A stretch of 64,000 bases of DNA from Hoskinsella mucinilytica (GCF_045223415.1 NZ_JBEQZJ010000012.1:22094-86093), one strand, 5' to 3'; positions 43,478-51,452 are shown, numbered from the stretch's first letter. Notes: generated by a model from the letters alone, not told the origin. Translations and numbers: made by a program.

Positions 43478-44229
43478 CTAAGGCATTGGTGCTACAATGT
43501 GGAATGTATTTAAAAGAAGATCATGAGCTAAGCATAGAGGAAAAGGAAGGAATTGCTGATCTTGTGACAAATCAAGATCGTAAGATAGAAGCTTATCTTA
43601 TCGAACGGCTTTCTCAACATTATCCAACACATCGTTTTTTAAGTGAAGAAAGCAGAGTAGAAGATGGTGAAGATCTTTGGATCATTGATCCGATCGATGG
43701 AACGACCAATTATATCACCTCACATAGAGATTTTGCGATATCATTAGCTTATTATCATCACCATAAACCGGTATTTGGTATCGTATATGATGTCATGCGA
43801 GAGGAGCTCTTTGTCGGAATCAATGGAGAAGGTGCTTATCTAAATGGGGAAAAACTGGCAAAAAGAAAACCTTGTGTCTTATCAGATTGTGTAATTGACG
43901 CAAGCTTGCATACCATGAGTTCTATAAAAACGTCTTTTTCTTATGATTGTTGTAATCTTCAATCAAAATTGAGAGGGCATAGATCTTTTGGCTGTGCATC
44001 TTTGAACATTGTGCATATAGCACAAGGCATATTAGATGCCTATCTTTCTTGTCAGGTGAAATGTTGGGATTATGCTGCCGCTATGATCATCTTACAAGAA
44101 GTAGGTGCAGTTGCCTACATACAAGGCGATTTCTTTACTGCAAGATCAACCTTTGCATTGTTCGCATCTGATGAAGCTTTAAAAACTACACTTTGGAAGG
44201 AGCTAACCAAATCAAATGATGATTTGTAA
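43453..44229 (+). CDS. Inositol monophosphatase-family phosphatase in the phn operon
   Basis: The 258-residue Mg-dependent sugar phosphatase has SEES, the metal-binding DPIDGTTNYI signature, and the second signature WDYAAAMIIL. It overlaps the PHP gene by 25 nt. I start at 43453 with AGGAG about 10 nt upstream; an ATG at 43465 is an alternative. In this context it may hydrolyse a ribose bisphosphate intermediate or a 3',5'-nucleotide by-product, but no specific substrate can be read from sequence. Confidence 0.85.
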   Translation: MQSEMLEIAKALVLQCGMYLKEDHELSIEEKEGIADLVTNQDRKIEAYLIERLSQHYPTHRFLSEESRVEDGEDLWIIDPIDGTTNYITSHRDFAISLAYYHHHKPVFGIVYDVMREELFVGINGEGAYLNGEKLAKRKPCVLSDCVIDASLHTMSSIKTSFSYDCCNLQSKLRGHRSFGCASLNIVHIAQGILDAYLSCQVKCWDYAAAMIILQEVGAVAYIQGDFFTARSTFALFASDEALKTTLWKELTKSNDDL

Positions 44230-44314
44230 CGTGTAGGTTGCGTTTTGCAAGCTCTACTTGCTGGCTTTTCTCACCTATATCTATTATGATAATGATAGAA
44301 AGAGGTGAAGTGCT

Positions 44315-44839
44315 ATGAGCTTTTCAGAAAATTTAAAAGCCGTAAGGAAACAAAAAGGCATATCACAAGAAGAACTGGCAGCTCGCTTAGATGTCAGTCG
44401 CCAAACCATATCTCGTTGGGAAACTGGAGATTATTATCCGGAAACCGAGAAGTTATTATTGTTGGCAACTATATTAGAAGTATCCTTAGATGCTTTGATG
44501 TATGGAGAAAGTAAACAACCATTAACATCAGCAACCACAGGGAAGATTTTAATTCGCTCAATGGATAAAACATCCATTGTGAATTGCGATAAAGTCAAAA
44601 GTAATTCGATACCCTTTAAAACTCGCAAGAAACAACCTAAATTTGTATTATATGGTGTAGATGGCACATCATTATTCGGTGATAATAACACTGTATTAGG
44701 CTGGTACATGACACAAGAGGACATTCAAAAAGAAATCATGCAAATTGAGGCGGCAATGAAACAAGGAATCACTCATTATGAACTACAATATGCAGCTGAT
44801 GTAAAGATCGGATGGTTCAATCTTCGCCTCAAAAACTGA
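44315..44839 (+). CDS. XRE-family transcriptional regulator with unknown C-terminal domain
   Basis: Residues 5-60 are a canonical Cro/C1 helix-turn-helix (RKQKGISQEELAARLDVSRQTISRWETG). The remaining 110 residues are a beta-rich, unrecognised domain (KFVLYGVDGTSLFGDNNTVLGWYM), possibly a ligand sensor. AAAGAGGTGAAG precedes the ATG. It lies just upstream of the MATE fusion gene and its attenuator, so it may add a second level of control there. Confidence 0.85.
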   Translation: MSFSENLKAVRKQKGISQEELAARLDVSRQTISRWETGDYYPETEKLLLLATILEVSLDALMYGESKQPLTSATTGKILIRSMDKTSIVNCDKVKSNSIPFKTRKKQPKFVLYGVDGTSLFGDNNTVLGWYMTQEDIQKEIMQIEAAMKQGITHYELQYAADVKIGWFNLRLKN

Positions 44840-44892
44840 TATTTTTTACTATATTCATGCAGGAATTCCTGTCGATTTTCACGAAATTTTGC

Positions 44893-44922
44893 TTGCTTTT
44901 CTATCATTTTTTATGATACAAT
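44893..44922 (+). promoter_or_regulatory. Promoter of the MATE leader
   Basis: TTGCTT (44893-44898) and TACAAT (44917-44922) are 18 bp apart, giving a start near 44929, just before the leader peptide. Confidence 0.6.
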
Positions 44923-44936
44923 GACTCAGGTAAAAG

Positions 44937-44957
44937 ATGAGTAGTCAAAGTACGTAA
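44937..44957 (+). CDS. Six-residue leader peptide
   Basis: ATG AGT AGT CAA AGT ACG TAA encodes MSSQST. AGG at 44928-44930 lies 6 nt upstream as a modest ribosome site. The coding sequence ends inside the 5' arm of the following terminator, so ribosome position should decide whether the terminator forms. This is the arrangement of antibiotic-responsive attenuators of Firmicutes resistance genes. Confidence 0.5.
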   Translation: MSSQST

Positions 44958-44992
44958 GTCCAATCGCTGCATTGGGTTACGTACTTTTTTTT
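44947..44992 (+). terminator. Attenuator terminator upstream of the MATE fusion gene
   Basis: An 11-bp stem AAAGTACGTAA/TTACGTACTTT continues after a small bulge with CCAAT/ATTGG and is followed by eight T. It lies between the predicted promoter and the structural gene, so it must be overcome for expression. Confidence 0.8.
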
Positions 44993-45011
44993 GCATCGAA
45001 AGGAGAAAAAA

Positions 45012-46955
45012 ATGAACGAATCAACAGGAAATAAGATGGCAATGATCCCCATGAAACGACTTTTTTGGAAGATGGGGTTACCGATGATCATATCTATGAT
45101 CTTACAGGCATTGTATAACGTTATCGACAGTATCTTTGTGGCAAATATGTCAGGAAGCGGAGCGTTAGCCAATCAAGCATTAACGATTGCTTTTCCAATT
45201 CAGATTTTAATTATCGCTATTGGCGTAGGAACAGGAGTAGGTTTAAATGCTGTATTATCAAAAAGTTTAGGTGAACAAAATTATGAGCGAGTAAATAAAA
45301 CAGCAGGTACAGGGATCTTTCTCAGTATTATAATTTATCTAGTTTTTTTGATATTTGGCATATTTGGTTCAGAATGGTTTATCTCATTATTCACAGATAA
45401 CCGTCAAGTTTTGGAAATGGGAACTGCTTATTTGCGTATCTGCACATGTTTTTCCTTGGGGTCTATTGGCTTTACTGTATATGAAAGATTTCTTCAATCA
45501 ACAGGGAAAACAATGCTTTCGACCATTGCACAAATATCCGGAGCATTGATCAATATTGTGTTAGATTATATTTTTATCTTTCCTTTATCCATGGGGGTTG
45601 TTGGTGCGGCATTAGCAACCATCATCGGACAATTTGTTTCTTTATTTATCGCTATGATCTTTCATTATACAAAGAATAAGGAAATCGACGGACATATTCG
45701 ATATATCAAGCCTAATCTATCATTGATCAAACTTATTTATCAAATAGGAATCGCTGCGGCAATCATGCAAGCATTATTAGCGGTCATGATGGCAGGAATG
45801 AATGCTATTTTAGGAACAGCACCGGTCGATCCGACAATCTTAGTAGGTTCTTTTGGTATTTATTATAAAATACAACAAGTTGCTTTGTTTGCGGCTTTTG
45901 GTTTATCTAATACCATAATTTCTATTCTTTCCTTTAATTATGGAATGAAGGATAAGAAAAGAATTGATGAATGTATCAAATATGGAATCATCGATACGGT
46001 TATCGTTACTCTTGTGATAACGATCTTATTTGAAATTCTGGCGCAACCACTGGCACGTTTATTTGGATTGGCGGGAGGTACCACAACGGAAATCATCGAT
46101 GTATGTACTTATGCGTTAAGAATTGCCTGTATCGGTTATGTTTTCATGGGAATATCAGTCGCAATTCAAGGCGTGTTGCAATCTATCGGATATGCGACGA
46201 GACCACTTGTTATTTCCTTATTACGATTGATCATCTTTGTGTTCCCTATTGCATATCTATTCACGTTATCTGAAGATGTTATTTCAATGGTATGGTGGAC
46301 GTTCCCTATCAGTGAAGTTTTGACATCGATCATAGCGATATGGATATTCCAATCAGCATATCGTACACGTATTAAAGTAATGGAAGAGGAAACCACTAGT
46401 AAAAAATTAATTGTTTCCATATCCCGTGAACATGGAACAAATGGAAAAGAAATAGCACGCAAGGTTGCGAAAGAATTAAATATCGCCTTTTATGATAAAG
46501 AAGCAATCAAAGACTTTGCGCTACAAAAGGGTCTATATCAGGATTGTCAACAACATCAAGAACTTTACGATGTTTTCTTATCACTTGATGTGAATAAATA
46601 CTCTATTTTGAATTTAACCAAAACAATCAAAGCAATCGCACAACAAGAGGATTGTGTGATCGTTGGAAGGGCCGCTGATTATATATTAAGAGATGATGAA
46701 AATCTTATAAAAATATTTTTGTATGCGCCATTAGAGTATAGGGTTAAAAAAATAAAGGAACTATATGATGATAGTGATGATGAAGCGATGCAATATATTC
46801 AGAAATCAGATAAAGCACGTTCTGATTATTATGAATTAATTTCAAATCAAGTTTGGGGCGATAAAGAATACTATGATTTATGTATGAACTGTAAACTTGG
46901 CAATGAAGAAATCGTGAAGATCATTTGCGATTATGTAAAGAACTTTAACAAATAA
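45012..46955 (+). CDS. MATE efflux transporter fused to a cytidylate-kinase-like domain
   Basis: The first 450 residues form a 12-helix MATE exporter (start PMKRLFWKMGLPMIISMILQ, and an NYGMKDKKRI repeat signature). From about residue 460 a cytosolic domain of about 190 residues follows, resembling the cytidylate-kinase-like family: ISREHGTNGKEIARKVAKEL with a degenerate P-loop, FYDKEAI and CVIVGRAADYIL. MATE proteins expel cationic drugs using Na+ or H+; the kinase-like part could bind a nucleotide and regulate export. The ATG at 45012 follows AAAGGAGA. A sequencing-based fusion is unlikely, as the frame is continuous. Confidence 0.9.
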   Translation: MNESTGNKMAMIPMKRLFWKMGLPMIISMILQALYNVIDSIFVANMSGSGALANQALTIAFPIQILIIAIGVGTGVGLNAVLSKSLGEQNYERVNKTAGTGIFLSIIIYLVFLIFGIFGSEWFISLFTDNRQVLEMGTAYLRICTCFSLGSIGFTVYERFLQSTGKTMLSTIAQISGALINIVLDYIFIFPLSMGVVGAALATIIGQFVSLFIAMIFHYTKNKEIDGHIRYIKPNLSLIKLIYQIGIAAAIMQALLAVMMAGMNAILGTAPVDPTILVGSFGIYYKIQQVALFAAFGLSNTIISILSFNYGMKDKKRIDECIKYGIIDTVIVTLVITILFEILAQPLARLFGLAGGTTTEIIDVCTYALRIACIGYVFMGISVAIQGVLQSIGYATRPLVISLLRLIIFVFPIAYLFTLSEDVISMVWWTFPISEVLTSIIAIWIFQSAYRTRIKVMEEETTSKKLIVSISREHGTNGKEIARKVAKELNIAFYDKEAIKDFALQKGLYQDCQQHQELYDVFLSLDVNKYSILNLTKTIKAIAQQEDCVIVGRAADYILRDDENLIKIFLYAPLEYRVKKIKELYDDSDDEAMQYIQKSDKARSDYYELISNQVWGDKEYYDLCMNCKLGNEEIVKIICDYVKNFNK

Positions 46956-46972
46956 ATTCACACAAACTCAGG

Positions 46973-47003
46973 CAGTTAATTTCAATGATTGACTGTCTTT
47001 TCT
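46973..47003 (+). terminator. Terminator after the MATE fusion gene
   Basis: CAGTTAAT (46974-46981) pairs with ATTGACTG (46989-46996, one G-U), followed by a T-rich stretch. Confidence 0.65.
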
Positions 47004-47067
47004 TATACTAGAACCTTGTGTTTTATCTCATCATAAGCGTATAATGATACTTATTTGAGGTGATGAT

Positions 47068-47727
47068 ATGAAAATAGATGCTGTTGTGTTTGATTTAGAT
47101 GGATTGATGATCGATAGCGAAAGAGTCGTACAAAAGACGTGGGACATTGCTGGAGAATGGATAGGATATGGTGCTTTGGGTCATCATATTTATCAAACAC
47201 TTGGTTTTAATTTAACAAAACGGAAGGCGTATTTTGAGGAATGCTATGGTAAGGAGTTTCCTTTTGATTTGTTTCGAAAAGAAACCAAAAAGGCATGGAA
47301 TGCTTACGTTGCTTGTCATGAAATTCCTGCGAAAAAGGGATTATATCATTTATTGGATGTATTAAAACAACAAGAAATCAAATTAGGTGTCGCAACATCT
47401 TCATCTAGAGCTTATGCTGTTTCGGAATTGGAAAATAAAAAGATACTTTCTTATTTTGATGCACTTGTGTTTGGTGATATGGTAAAAGAAGCCAAACCAT
47501 CCCCTGAAATATATGAAAAAGCTTGTGAATTATTACAAGTAAATCCACAAAAGGCAATAGCATTAGAAGATTCTTTACATGGGATCAAAGCAGCACATGC
47601 GGCAGGTATGATGAGCATTTTTGTGCCTGATCTAGTGAGTGATGCTACTTCTATTGATGGCATTGTTACTGCCAAATTAAAAGATTTAGATGAAGTAGCA
47701 GAATGGCTATTACATGAATTGTATTGA
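47068..47727 (+). CDS. HAD-superfamily hydrolase, beta-phosphoglucomutase-like
   Basis: The 219-residue protein has the HAD nucleophile motif FDLDGLMIDSE, motif II ATSSS, Lys in motif III (KPSPEIYEKA) and ALEDSLHGIKAA as motif IV. The helical cap belongs to the beta-phosphoglucomutase/phosphatase subclass. It probably dephosphorylates or isomerises small sugar phosphates; substrate unknown. GAGGTGAT precedes the ATG. It appears monocistronic and faces the tRNA gene. Confidence 0.9.
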   Translation: MKIDAVVFDLDGLMIDSERVVQKTWDIAGEWIGYGALGHHIYQTLGFNLTKRKAYFEECYGKEFPFDLFRKETKKAWNAYVACHEIPAKKGLYHLLDVLKQQEIKLGVATSSSRAYAVSELENKKILSYFDALVFGDMVKEAKPSPEIYEKACELLQVNPQKAIALEDSLHGIKAAHAAGMMSIFVPDLVSDATSIDGIVTAKLKDLDEVAEWLLHELY

Positions 47728-47782
47728 ATATTGTATTTTTATTATAAGCTATATAGAACGCCCGCTGATGGATATAAGAACA

Positions 47783-47807
47783 AAAAAAAGATCCTCTCTC
47801 GAGAATC
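47783..47807 (-). terminator. Terminator of tRNA-Trp
   Basis: On the minus strand GATTCTC (complement of 47801-47807) pairs with GAGGATC, then eight T follow. It lies 12 nt after the tRNA 3' end. Confidence 0.8.
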
Positions 47808-47819
47808 ACGTTTCTAATA

Positions 47820-47893
47820 TGGCAGGGGTAGAGAGGATCGAACTCCCATCAGCGGTTTTGGAGACCGTTATACTACCATTGTACTATACCCCT
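47820..47893 (-). tRNA. tRNA-Trp (anticodon CCA)
   Basis: The 74-nt sequence on the minus strand folds as a tRNA. The acceptor stem AGGGGTA pairs with TACCCCT, the anticodon loop CTCCAAA gives anticodon CCA, the T arm contains GTTCGATCC, and the terminal CCA is encoded. The outermost anticodon-stem pair is an A-C mismatch. The anticodon assigns it to tryptophan. Confidence 0.95.
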
Positions 47894-47910
47894 AGTTTTT
47901 CCGCTTTTCT

Positions 47911-47939
47911 ATATTATCATATTTTAAAAAATAAGGCAA
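47911..47939 (-). promoter_or_regulatory. Promoter of tRNA-Trp
   Basis: On the minus strand TTGCCT (complement of 47934-47939) and TAATAT (complement of 47911-47916) are separated by 17 bp. Confidence 0.55.
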
Positions 47940-47983
47940 TATAAAAAACAGAAAATTGTAAAGAACCCATGAATAGTTGATGG

Positions 47984-48271
47984 TTAATAAATACGTATGG
48001 TGATGGGACTAATAACAGGTTGAGGAATCCAATATATTGCGCCATCCTTTGTACGCTTTACGAAGCCAAAATCTACAAGATATCGTCTAAGCTCTACTGG
48101 ATCATGATACATATTTTGTAATTGATTCGTTAGCTCTTTTTCTGATAGAACATGATCTATACTTAGGTGTTGGACAACTAAGGAAACGACCTGTTGTTTT
48201 AATTTCCGTTTTTTTGGCATCTGCTTGATATAGAATGGTTGTTCTTGAATAAAAACGCTTATATTTTTCAT
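47984..48271 (-). CDS. DUF2087 domain protein
   Basis: The 95-residue basic protein matches the DUF2087 pattern: KKRKLKQQVVSLVVQHL, LSEKELTNQL, then the YHDPVELRRYLVDFGFVKRTKDGAIYW block. This winged-helix-like module often follows a helix-turn-helix regulator and may bind nucleic acid. I start at 48271, 8 nt after AAAGGAGG; an ATG two codons earlier is too close. Its promoter is covered by palindromes, suggesting tight regulation, perhaps by itself. Confidence 0.8.
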   Translation of the reverse strand: MKNISVFIQEQPFYIKQMPKKRKLKQQVVSLVVQHLSIDHVLSEKELTNQLQNMYHDPVELRRYLVDFGFVKRTKDGAIYWIPQPVISPITIRIY

Positions 48272-48293
48272 AAACATAACCTCCTTTACGTTT

Positions 48294-48350
48294 ATTTGTT
48301 TAGTGAACAAATATAGTATAACACCTATTGTTTATGAAAACAATAAACAA
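48294..48350 (-). promoter_or_regulatory. Promoter with nested palindromic operators for the DUF2087 gene
   Basis: Minus-strand TTGTTT (complement of 48338-48343) and TATACT (complement of 48315-48320) are 17 bp apart. ATTTGTT-N5-AACAAAT (48294-48312) lies downstream of the -10. ATTGTTT-N4-AAACAAT (48327-48344), nested with TTGTTTAT-N7-ATAAACAA (48328-48350), covers the -35. The two sites share the TTGTT...AACAA core. Confidence 0.65.
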
Positions 48351-48383
48351 ATAATATTTTAATATATAAAATAAGTAAACAAA

Positions 48384-48403
48384 AAGACACAAAATTGTGT
48401 CTT
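48384..48403 (-). terminator. Terminator of the double-XRE gene
   Basis: AAGACACAA and TTGTGTCTT form a 9-bp stem with a 2-nt gap, overlapping the stop codon, followed on the minus strand by T residues. Confidence 0.7.
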
Positions 48404-49046
48404 ATGGCTTAATTATATCATCGAGTAATTCTTCTGCTTTATCTAATAATTGTTTGCGATGGTGCTCTCCCATACATTGCCAATATGCCATTAATAGGCC
48501 TAACTCTTCTTCTTGAGGATACACCGCATTGATGCCATGATTGATGACGATATCACTGTATTCTTTTGAGGTTACTGGTTCAGGATGAATATCAATGGCG
48601 TAGCCAAGCAACCAGCCTTTCGCTACATTCAATATATTAGAAAGAATCTTTAAATGCTCAGTGGTAGGAAAACGTTGTTGATTTTCAAGATAACGATCTA
48701 AATCGGTGATAAGAATGCCAGTAGTGGAACTTAATTGTGACGTTGTCATCTTTCGATACTCCATAATTTCCTTTAATCGAAAGGAAAAAGAAGATTGTTC
48801 ATAGGTTGTGTTGTCTTGTTGGAAAACTTCAAATAGAAGAGAGTCTTTATTGATATGATAAAGATTTATCATAGCACTTAGCATATCATCTTCCGGTTCC
48901 ATCGCACCGGCTTCTATTTTGGATAAAACTTTCTTTGGGAGTGCTAGAGTGTCGGCGGCATCTTCTAAGCTGATATCATGATCCATACGTGCCTCTTTCA
49001 GTTTCTGACCCAGGCAACTTTGAAACTGATGCTGATAATTGTTCAT
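48402..49046 (-). CDS. Regulator with two XRE helix-turn-helix domains
   Basis: The 214-residue protein has an N-terminal Cro/C1 domain (LGQKLKEARMDHDISLEDAADTLALPKKVLSKIEAG) and a second one around residues 85-145 (RLKEIMEYRKMTTSQLSSTTGILITDLDRYLEN). A helical C-terminal tail follows. I start at 49046, which has AGAAAGGA 8 nt upstream. It lies upstream of the DUF2087 gene on the same strand and could bind the palindromes there. Confidence 0.82.
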   Translation of the reverse strand: MNNYQHQFQSCLGQKLKEARMDHDISLEDAADTLALPKKVLSKIEAGAMEPEDDMLSAMINLYHINKDSLLFEVFQQDNTTYEQSSFSFRLKEIMEYRKMTTSQLSSTTGILITDLDRYLENQQRFPTTEHLKILSNILNVAKGWLLGYAIDIHPEPVTSKEYSDIVINHGINAVYPQEEELGLLMAYWQCMGEHHRKQLLDKAEELLDDIIKP

Positions 49047-49182
49047 AAGCAAAATCCTTTCTCTCATAGTTTGTTTCTAAGTTTCATTATAAATGATTTT
49101 TGTGATTTATCAATACTTTGATATTAGCTTTTCTAGTAAGCACATTTATAGTAAAATAAGAAAGAAATATGGAGGATGTAAT

Positions 49183-50022
49183 ATGATACGTTTGATAGCA
49201 TGTGATCTTGATGAAACTTTATTAGATGAGCATAAGCAAGTGGCAAAGGGAAATTTGAAAGAAATTCAAAGAGCTCGTGATGCAGGAATCTTATTTGTAC
49301 CGGTAAGTGGAAGAGGATATACAAGTATGGATGCGATATTGAAGGAATTGAATCTGTATCAAAAACCAGGAGAATATACCATCAGTAACAATGGAGGTAT
49401 TGTGATAGAAAATCATACGTTACAACATATCAGTTTTCATAGTTTTCCTTATGAACAGGCGGTTTCTTTATTTACTTTTGGATATCAAAGACAATTATGC
49501 GTTGAAGTATTTACGGATCATGATGTATATGCATTTCATCTCAATGAGGATGAAAGAACATGGCTTTATCAATTCAAAAAAGATGCGATCACCTGTAAAG
49601 AAAAAAACATAGAGTTTTTAAAACAAGAGCCTATCGTCAAAATTTTATTTCAACATACGGATATGAAGGTATTGCATGAATTGGCAAAAGAAATGCAATC
49701 TCTTACACAAGAAATAGCTAGTGTATCTTTTTCCAGCAATCGTTATTTGGAATTGAATCCGATAGGGGTGGATAAAGGCGTAGGATTACAAGAGCTTGCG
49801 AGATATCTTCATATTCCTATGGAAGAAACGATGGCAATCGGTGATAATGATAATGATCGAGAACTACTTCGTGTTGCAGGATTATCCATAGCAGTTGCCA
49901 ATGCAAGTGAGGATATCAAAGCATTAGCGGATCATGTAACCGTTCATGATCATAAGAATGGTGCCGTAGGAGAAGCGATACGACGATTTGTGTTTCAAGA
50001 ATCAATTAGGGAAGGAAGATAG
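49183..50022 (+). CDS. Cof-type HAD-IIB phosphatase
   Basis: The 279-residue HAD hydrolase of the Cof subfamily has the nucleophile motif CDLDETLLD, PVSGRG as motif II, an alpha/beta C2 cap, the Lys in VDKGVGLQEL and the motif IV AIGDNDNDRELL. These enzymes dephosphorylate sugar phosphates, FMN or pyridoxal phosphate with broad specificity. The ATG at 49183 follows GGAGGA; the longer upstream frame has no ribosome site. Confidence 0.93.
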   Translation: MIRLIACDLDETLLDEHKQVAKGNLKEIQRARDAGILFVPVSGRGYTSMDAILKELNLYQKPGEYTISNNGGIVIENHTLQHISFHSFPYEQAVSLFTFGYQRQLCVEVFTDHDVYAFHLNEDERTWLYQFKKDAITCKEKNIEFLKQEPIVKILFQHTDMKVLHELAKEMQSLTQEIASVSFSSNRYLELNPIGVDKGVGLQELARYLHIPMEETMAIGDNDNDRELLRVAGLSIAVANASEDIKALADHVTVHDHKNGAVGEAIRRFVFQESIREGR

Positions 50023-50045
50023 CATCGTGTTTTCCTATCTTATGG

Positions 50046-50074
50046 TTTCAAAAAAGTAGAGATTGCGCTATAAT
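50046..50074 (+). promoter_or_regulatory. Promoter of azlCD
   Basis: TTTCAA (50046-50051) and TATAAT (50069-50074) are 17 bp apart, 30 bp before azlC. Confidence 0.55.
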
Positions 50075-50103
50075 AATGAAAAAATGAAGGGGAGTTGTAT
50101 AGA

Positions 50104-50814
50104 ATGGAGCATGTTCAGAATCATTTCATGCAGGGCATCAAGGATGGAGTGCCCATAGGGTTAGGTTATGTATCAGTTTCTTTTACGTTTGGTATGATGG
50201 CGGTATCTCAGGGAATACCGTTAGAAGTTGCTGTTGTGATTTCTTTGAGCAACTTGACAAGTGCAGGTCAATTTTCAGGATTGGCTTTGATGGTTGCACA
50301 AGCATCTTATATCGAATTAGCATTATCTCAATTTATTATCAACATTAGATATGCTTTGATGTCCTTATCGCTTTCTCAAAAGGTGGATAAAAAAATGACG
50401 ACGCTAGAACGTGCCGCCATTTCTTATGGAGTAACAGATGAGATATTTGCGCTTGCCAGTAGTACCTATGAACGTGTAGGAAAAAATTATATGGCGGGAT
50501 TGATTTTGTTTCCAGTAGCTTGTTGGACATTAGGGACCTTTTTAGGCGGAGCAGCCAGTACGTTATTACCTGAAAGCATCCGTTCTGCGCTAGGGATAGC
50601 GATTTATGGTATGTTTCTTGCCATCATCATTCCGCCTGCGAAAAAGTTTCATTCAGTACGTGTGGTATTGATGATCTCTATTATAATGAGTTGTTTATTT
50701 ACCATATTACATCAAATATTACCAATTAGTTCGGGTTTTGTCATTATCCTTTGTACAGTAATCGCTAGTGCTTTAGGGGCATGGCTATTTCCTATTGAGG
50801 AGGTGTCTGAATGA
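50104..50814 (+). CDS. azlC: AzlC family branched-chain amino acid exporter, large subunit
   Basis: The 236-residue membrane protein of the AzlC family exports branched-chain amino acids or analogues together with AzlD. The N-terminal GIKDGVPIGLGYVSVSFTFGMMA and FIINIRYALMSLSLS segments are typical. AAGGGGAG precedes the ATG at 50104; an in-frame TTG at 50095 abuts the site and is rejected. It overlaps azlD by 4 nt. Confidence 0.92.
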   Translation: MEHVQNHFMQGIKDGVPIGLGYVSVSFTFGMMAVSQGIPLEVAVVISLSNLTSAGQFSGLALMVAQASYIELALSQFIINIRYALMSLSLSQKVDKKMTTLERAAISYGVTDEIFALASSTYERVGKNYMAGLILFPVACWTLGTFLGGAASTLLPESIRSALGIAIYGMFLAIIIPPAKKFHSVRVVLMISIIMSCLFTILHQILPISSGFVIILCTVIASALGAWLFPIEEVSE

Positions 50815-51110
50815 ACTATTTACCTTATATAATTATTATGGCATTGGTGACCTATCTCATTCGTATGATTCCTTTGACTTTTTTTCAAAAGGAAATAAAA
50901 AATACCTTTTTAAAATCTTTTTTGTTTTATGTTCCTTATGCTGTACTGGGTGCTATGACATTTCCTGCTATTTTTACTTCCGGTGGAGATGTGATACCAT
51001 CTACCATAGGATGCATTGTAGCACTGTTATTTGCTTATAAGGGTAAAGGGTTATTGAGCGTAGCTGTAGCTGCTTGTGTAAGTGTTTATCTTATTTCTCT
51101 TCTAGTTTGA
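50811..51110 (+). CDS. azlD: AzlD family branched-chain amino acid exporter, small subunit
   Basis: The 99-residue protein with four predicted membrane helices is the usual AzlC partner (TYLIRMIPLTFF, the VPYAVLGAMTFPAIF segment and a basic/Gly turn). Its ATG overlaps the azlC stop (ATGA). The last 20 nt overlap the 3' end of a convergent regulator gene, an unusually tight tail-to-tail arrangement. Confidence 0.9.
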   Translation: MNYLPYIIIMALVTYLIRMIPLTFFQKEIKNTFLKSFLFYVPYAVLGAMTFPAIFTSGGDVIPSTIGCIVALLFAYKGKGLLSVAVAACVSVYLISLLV

Positions 51111-51435
51111 GTGAATCTTGTGAATTCATCTTTTGAAATAATGCAATTGTTGTTTTGATCAAAATGTTTTGACCATAGGTCAAGGTATCGGCATATTCTA
51201 TCACCTCATCCTTTAAAATGTCTGTGGTGAATAAAGAGATTTCAAAAACGTCGAATAAGTCCGGGCCAAAATAATTGATCATTCTTTCAAAGATTTCGAT
51301 ATTGGGGATGCTCCTTCCTTGGATATACGAATTCACCGTTTGTGGTGTGACTTTTAAAAGTTTCGCCGCTTGTTTTTGAGTATATCCACTTCGATCTAAA
51401 GCATTTTTGAACAGTATCCCAAAATTAGATTTCAT
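51091..51435 (-). CDS. XRE-family regulator convergent to azlCD
   Basis: The 114-residue protein has a Cro/C1 helix-turn-helix (RSGYTQKQAAKLLKVTPQTVNSYIQGRSIPN) in residues 12-50 and a helical C-terminal part. Its coding end overlaps azlD, so it may control the exporter or simply neighbour it. AAGGA precedes the ATG. A TACTC/GAGTA palindrome lies upstream. Confidence 0.85.
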   Translation of the reverse strand: MKSNFGILFKNALDRSGYTQKQAAKLLKVTPQTVNSYIQGRSIPNIEIFERMINYFGPDLFDVFEISLFTTDILKDEVIEYADTLTYGQNILIKTTIALFQKMNSQDSLKLEEK

Positions 51436-51452
51436 ATATCCTTCCTTTCCTG

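Noticed and set aside
44222..44280. Terminator at the end of the phn operon
   Set aside because: Repeated GCAAG/CTTGC pieces are present, but no hairpin followed by a clean T tract could be drawn.
44305..44514. Plus-strand frame overlapping the start of the XRE gene
   Set aside because: It is a shifted frame of the XRE gene; the product has no recognisable fold and the ribosome site fits the XRE start.
47714..47944. Open frame across the tRNA-Trp region on the plus strand
   Set aside because: It runs through the antisense of the tRNA and its terminator and has no ribosome site; the tRNA explains the sequence.
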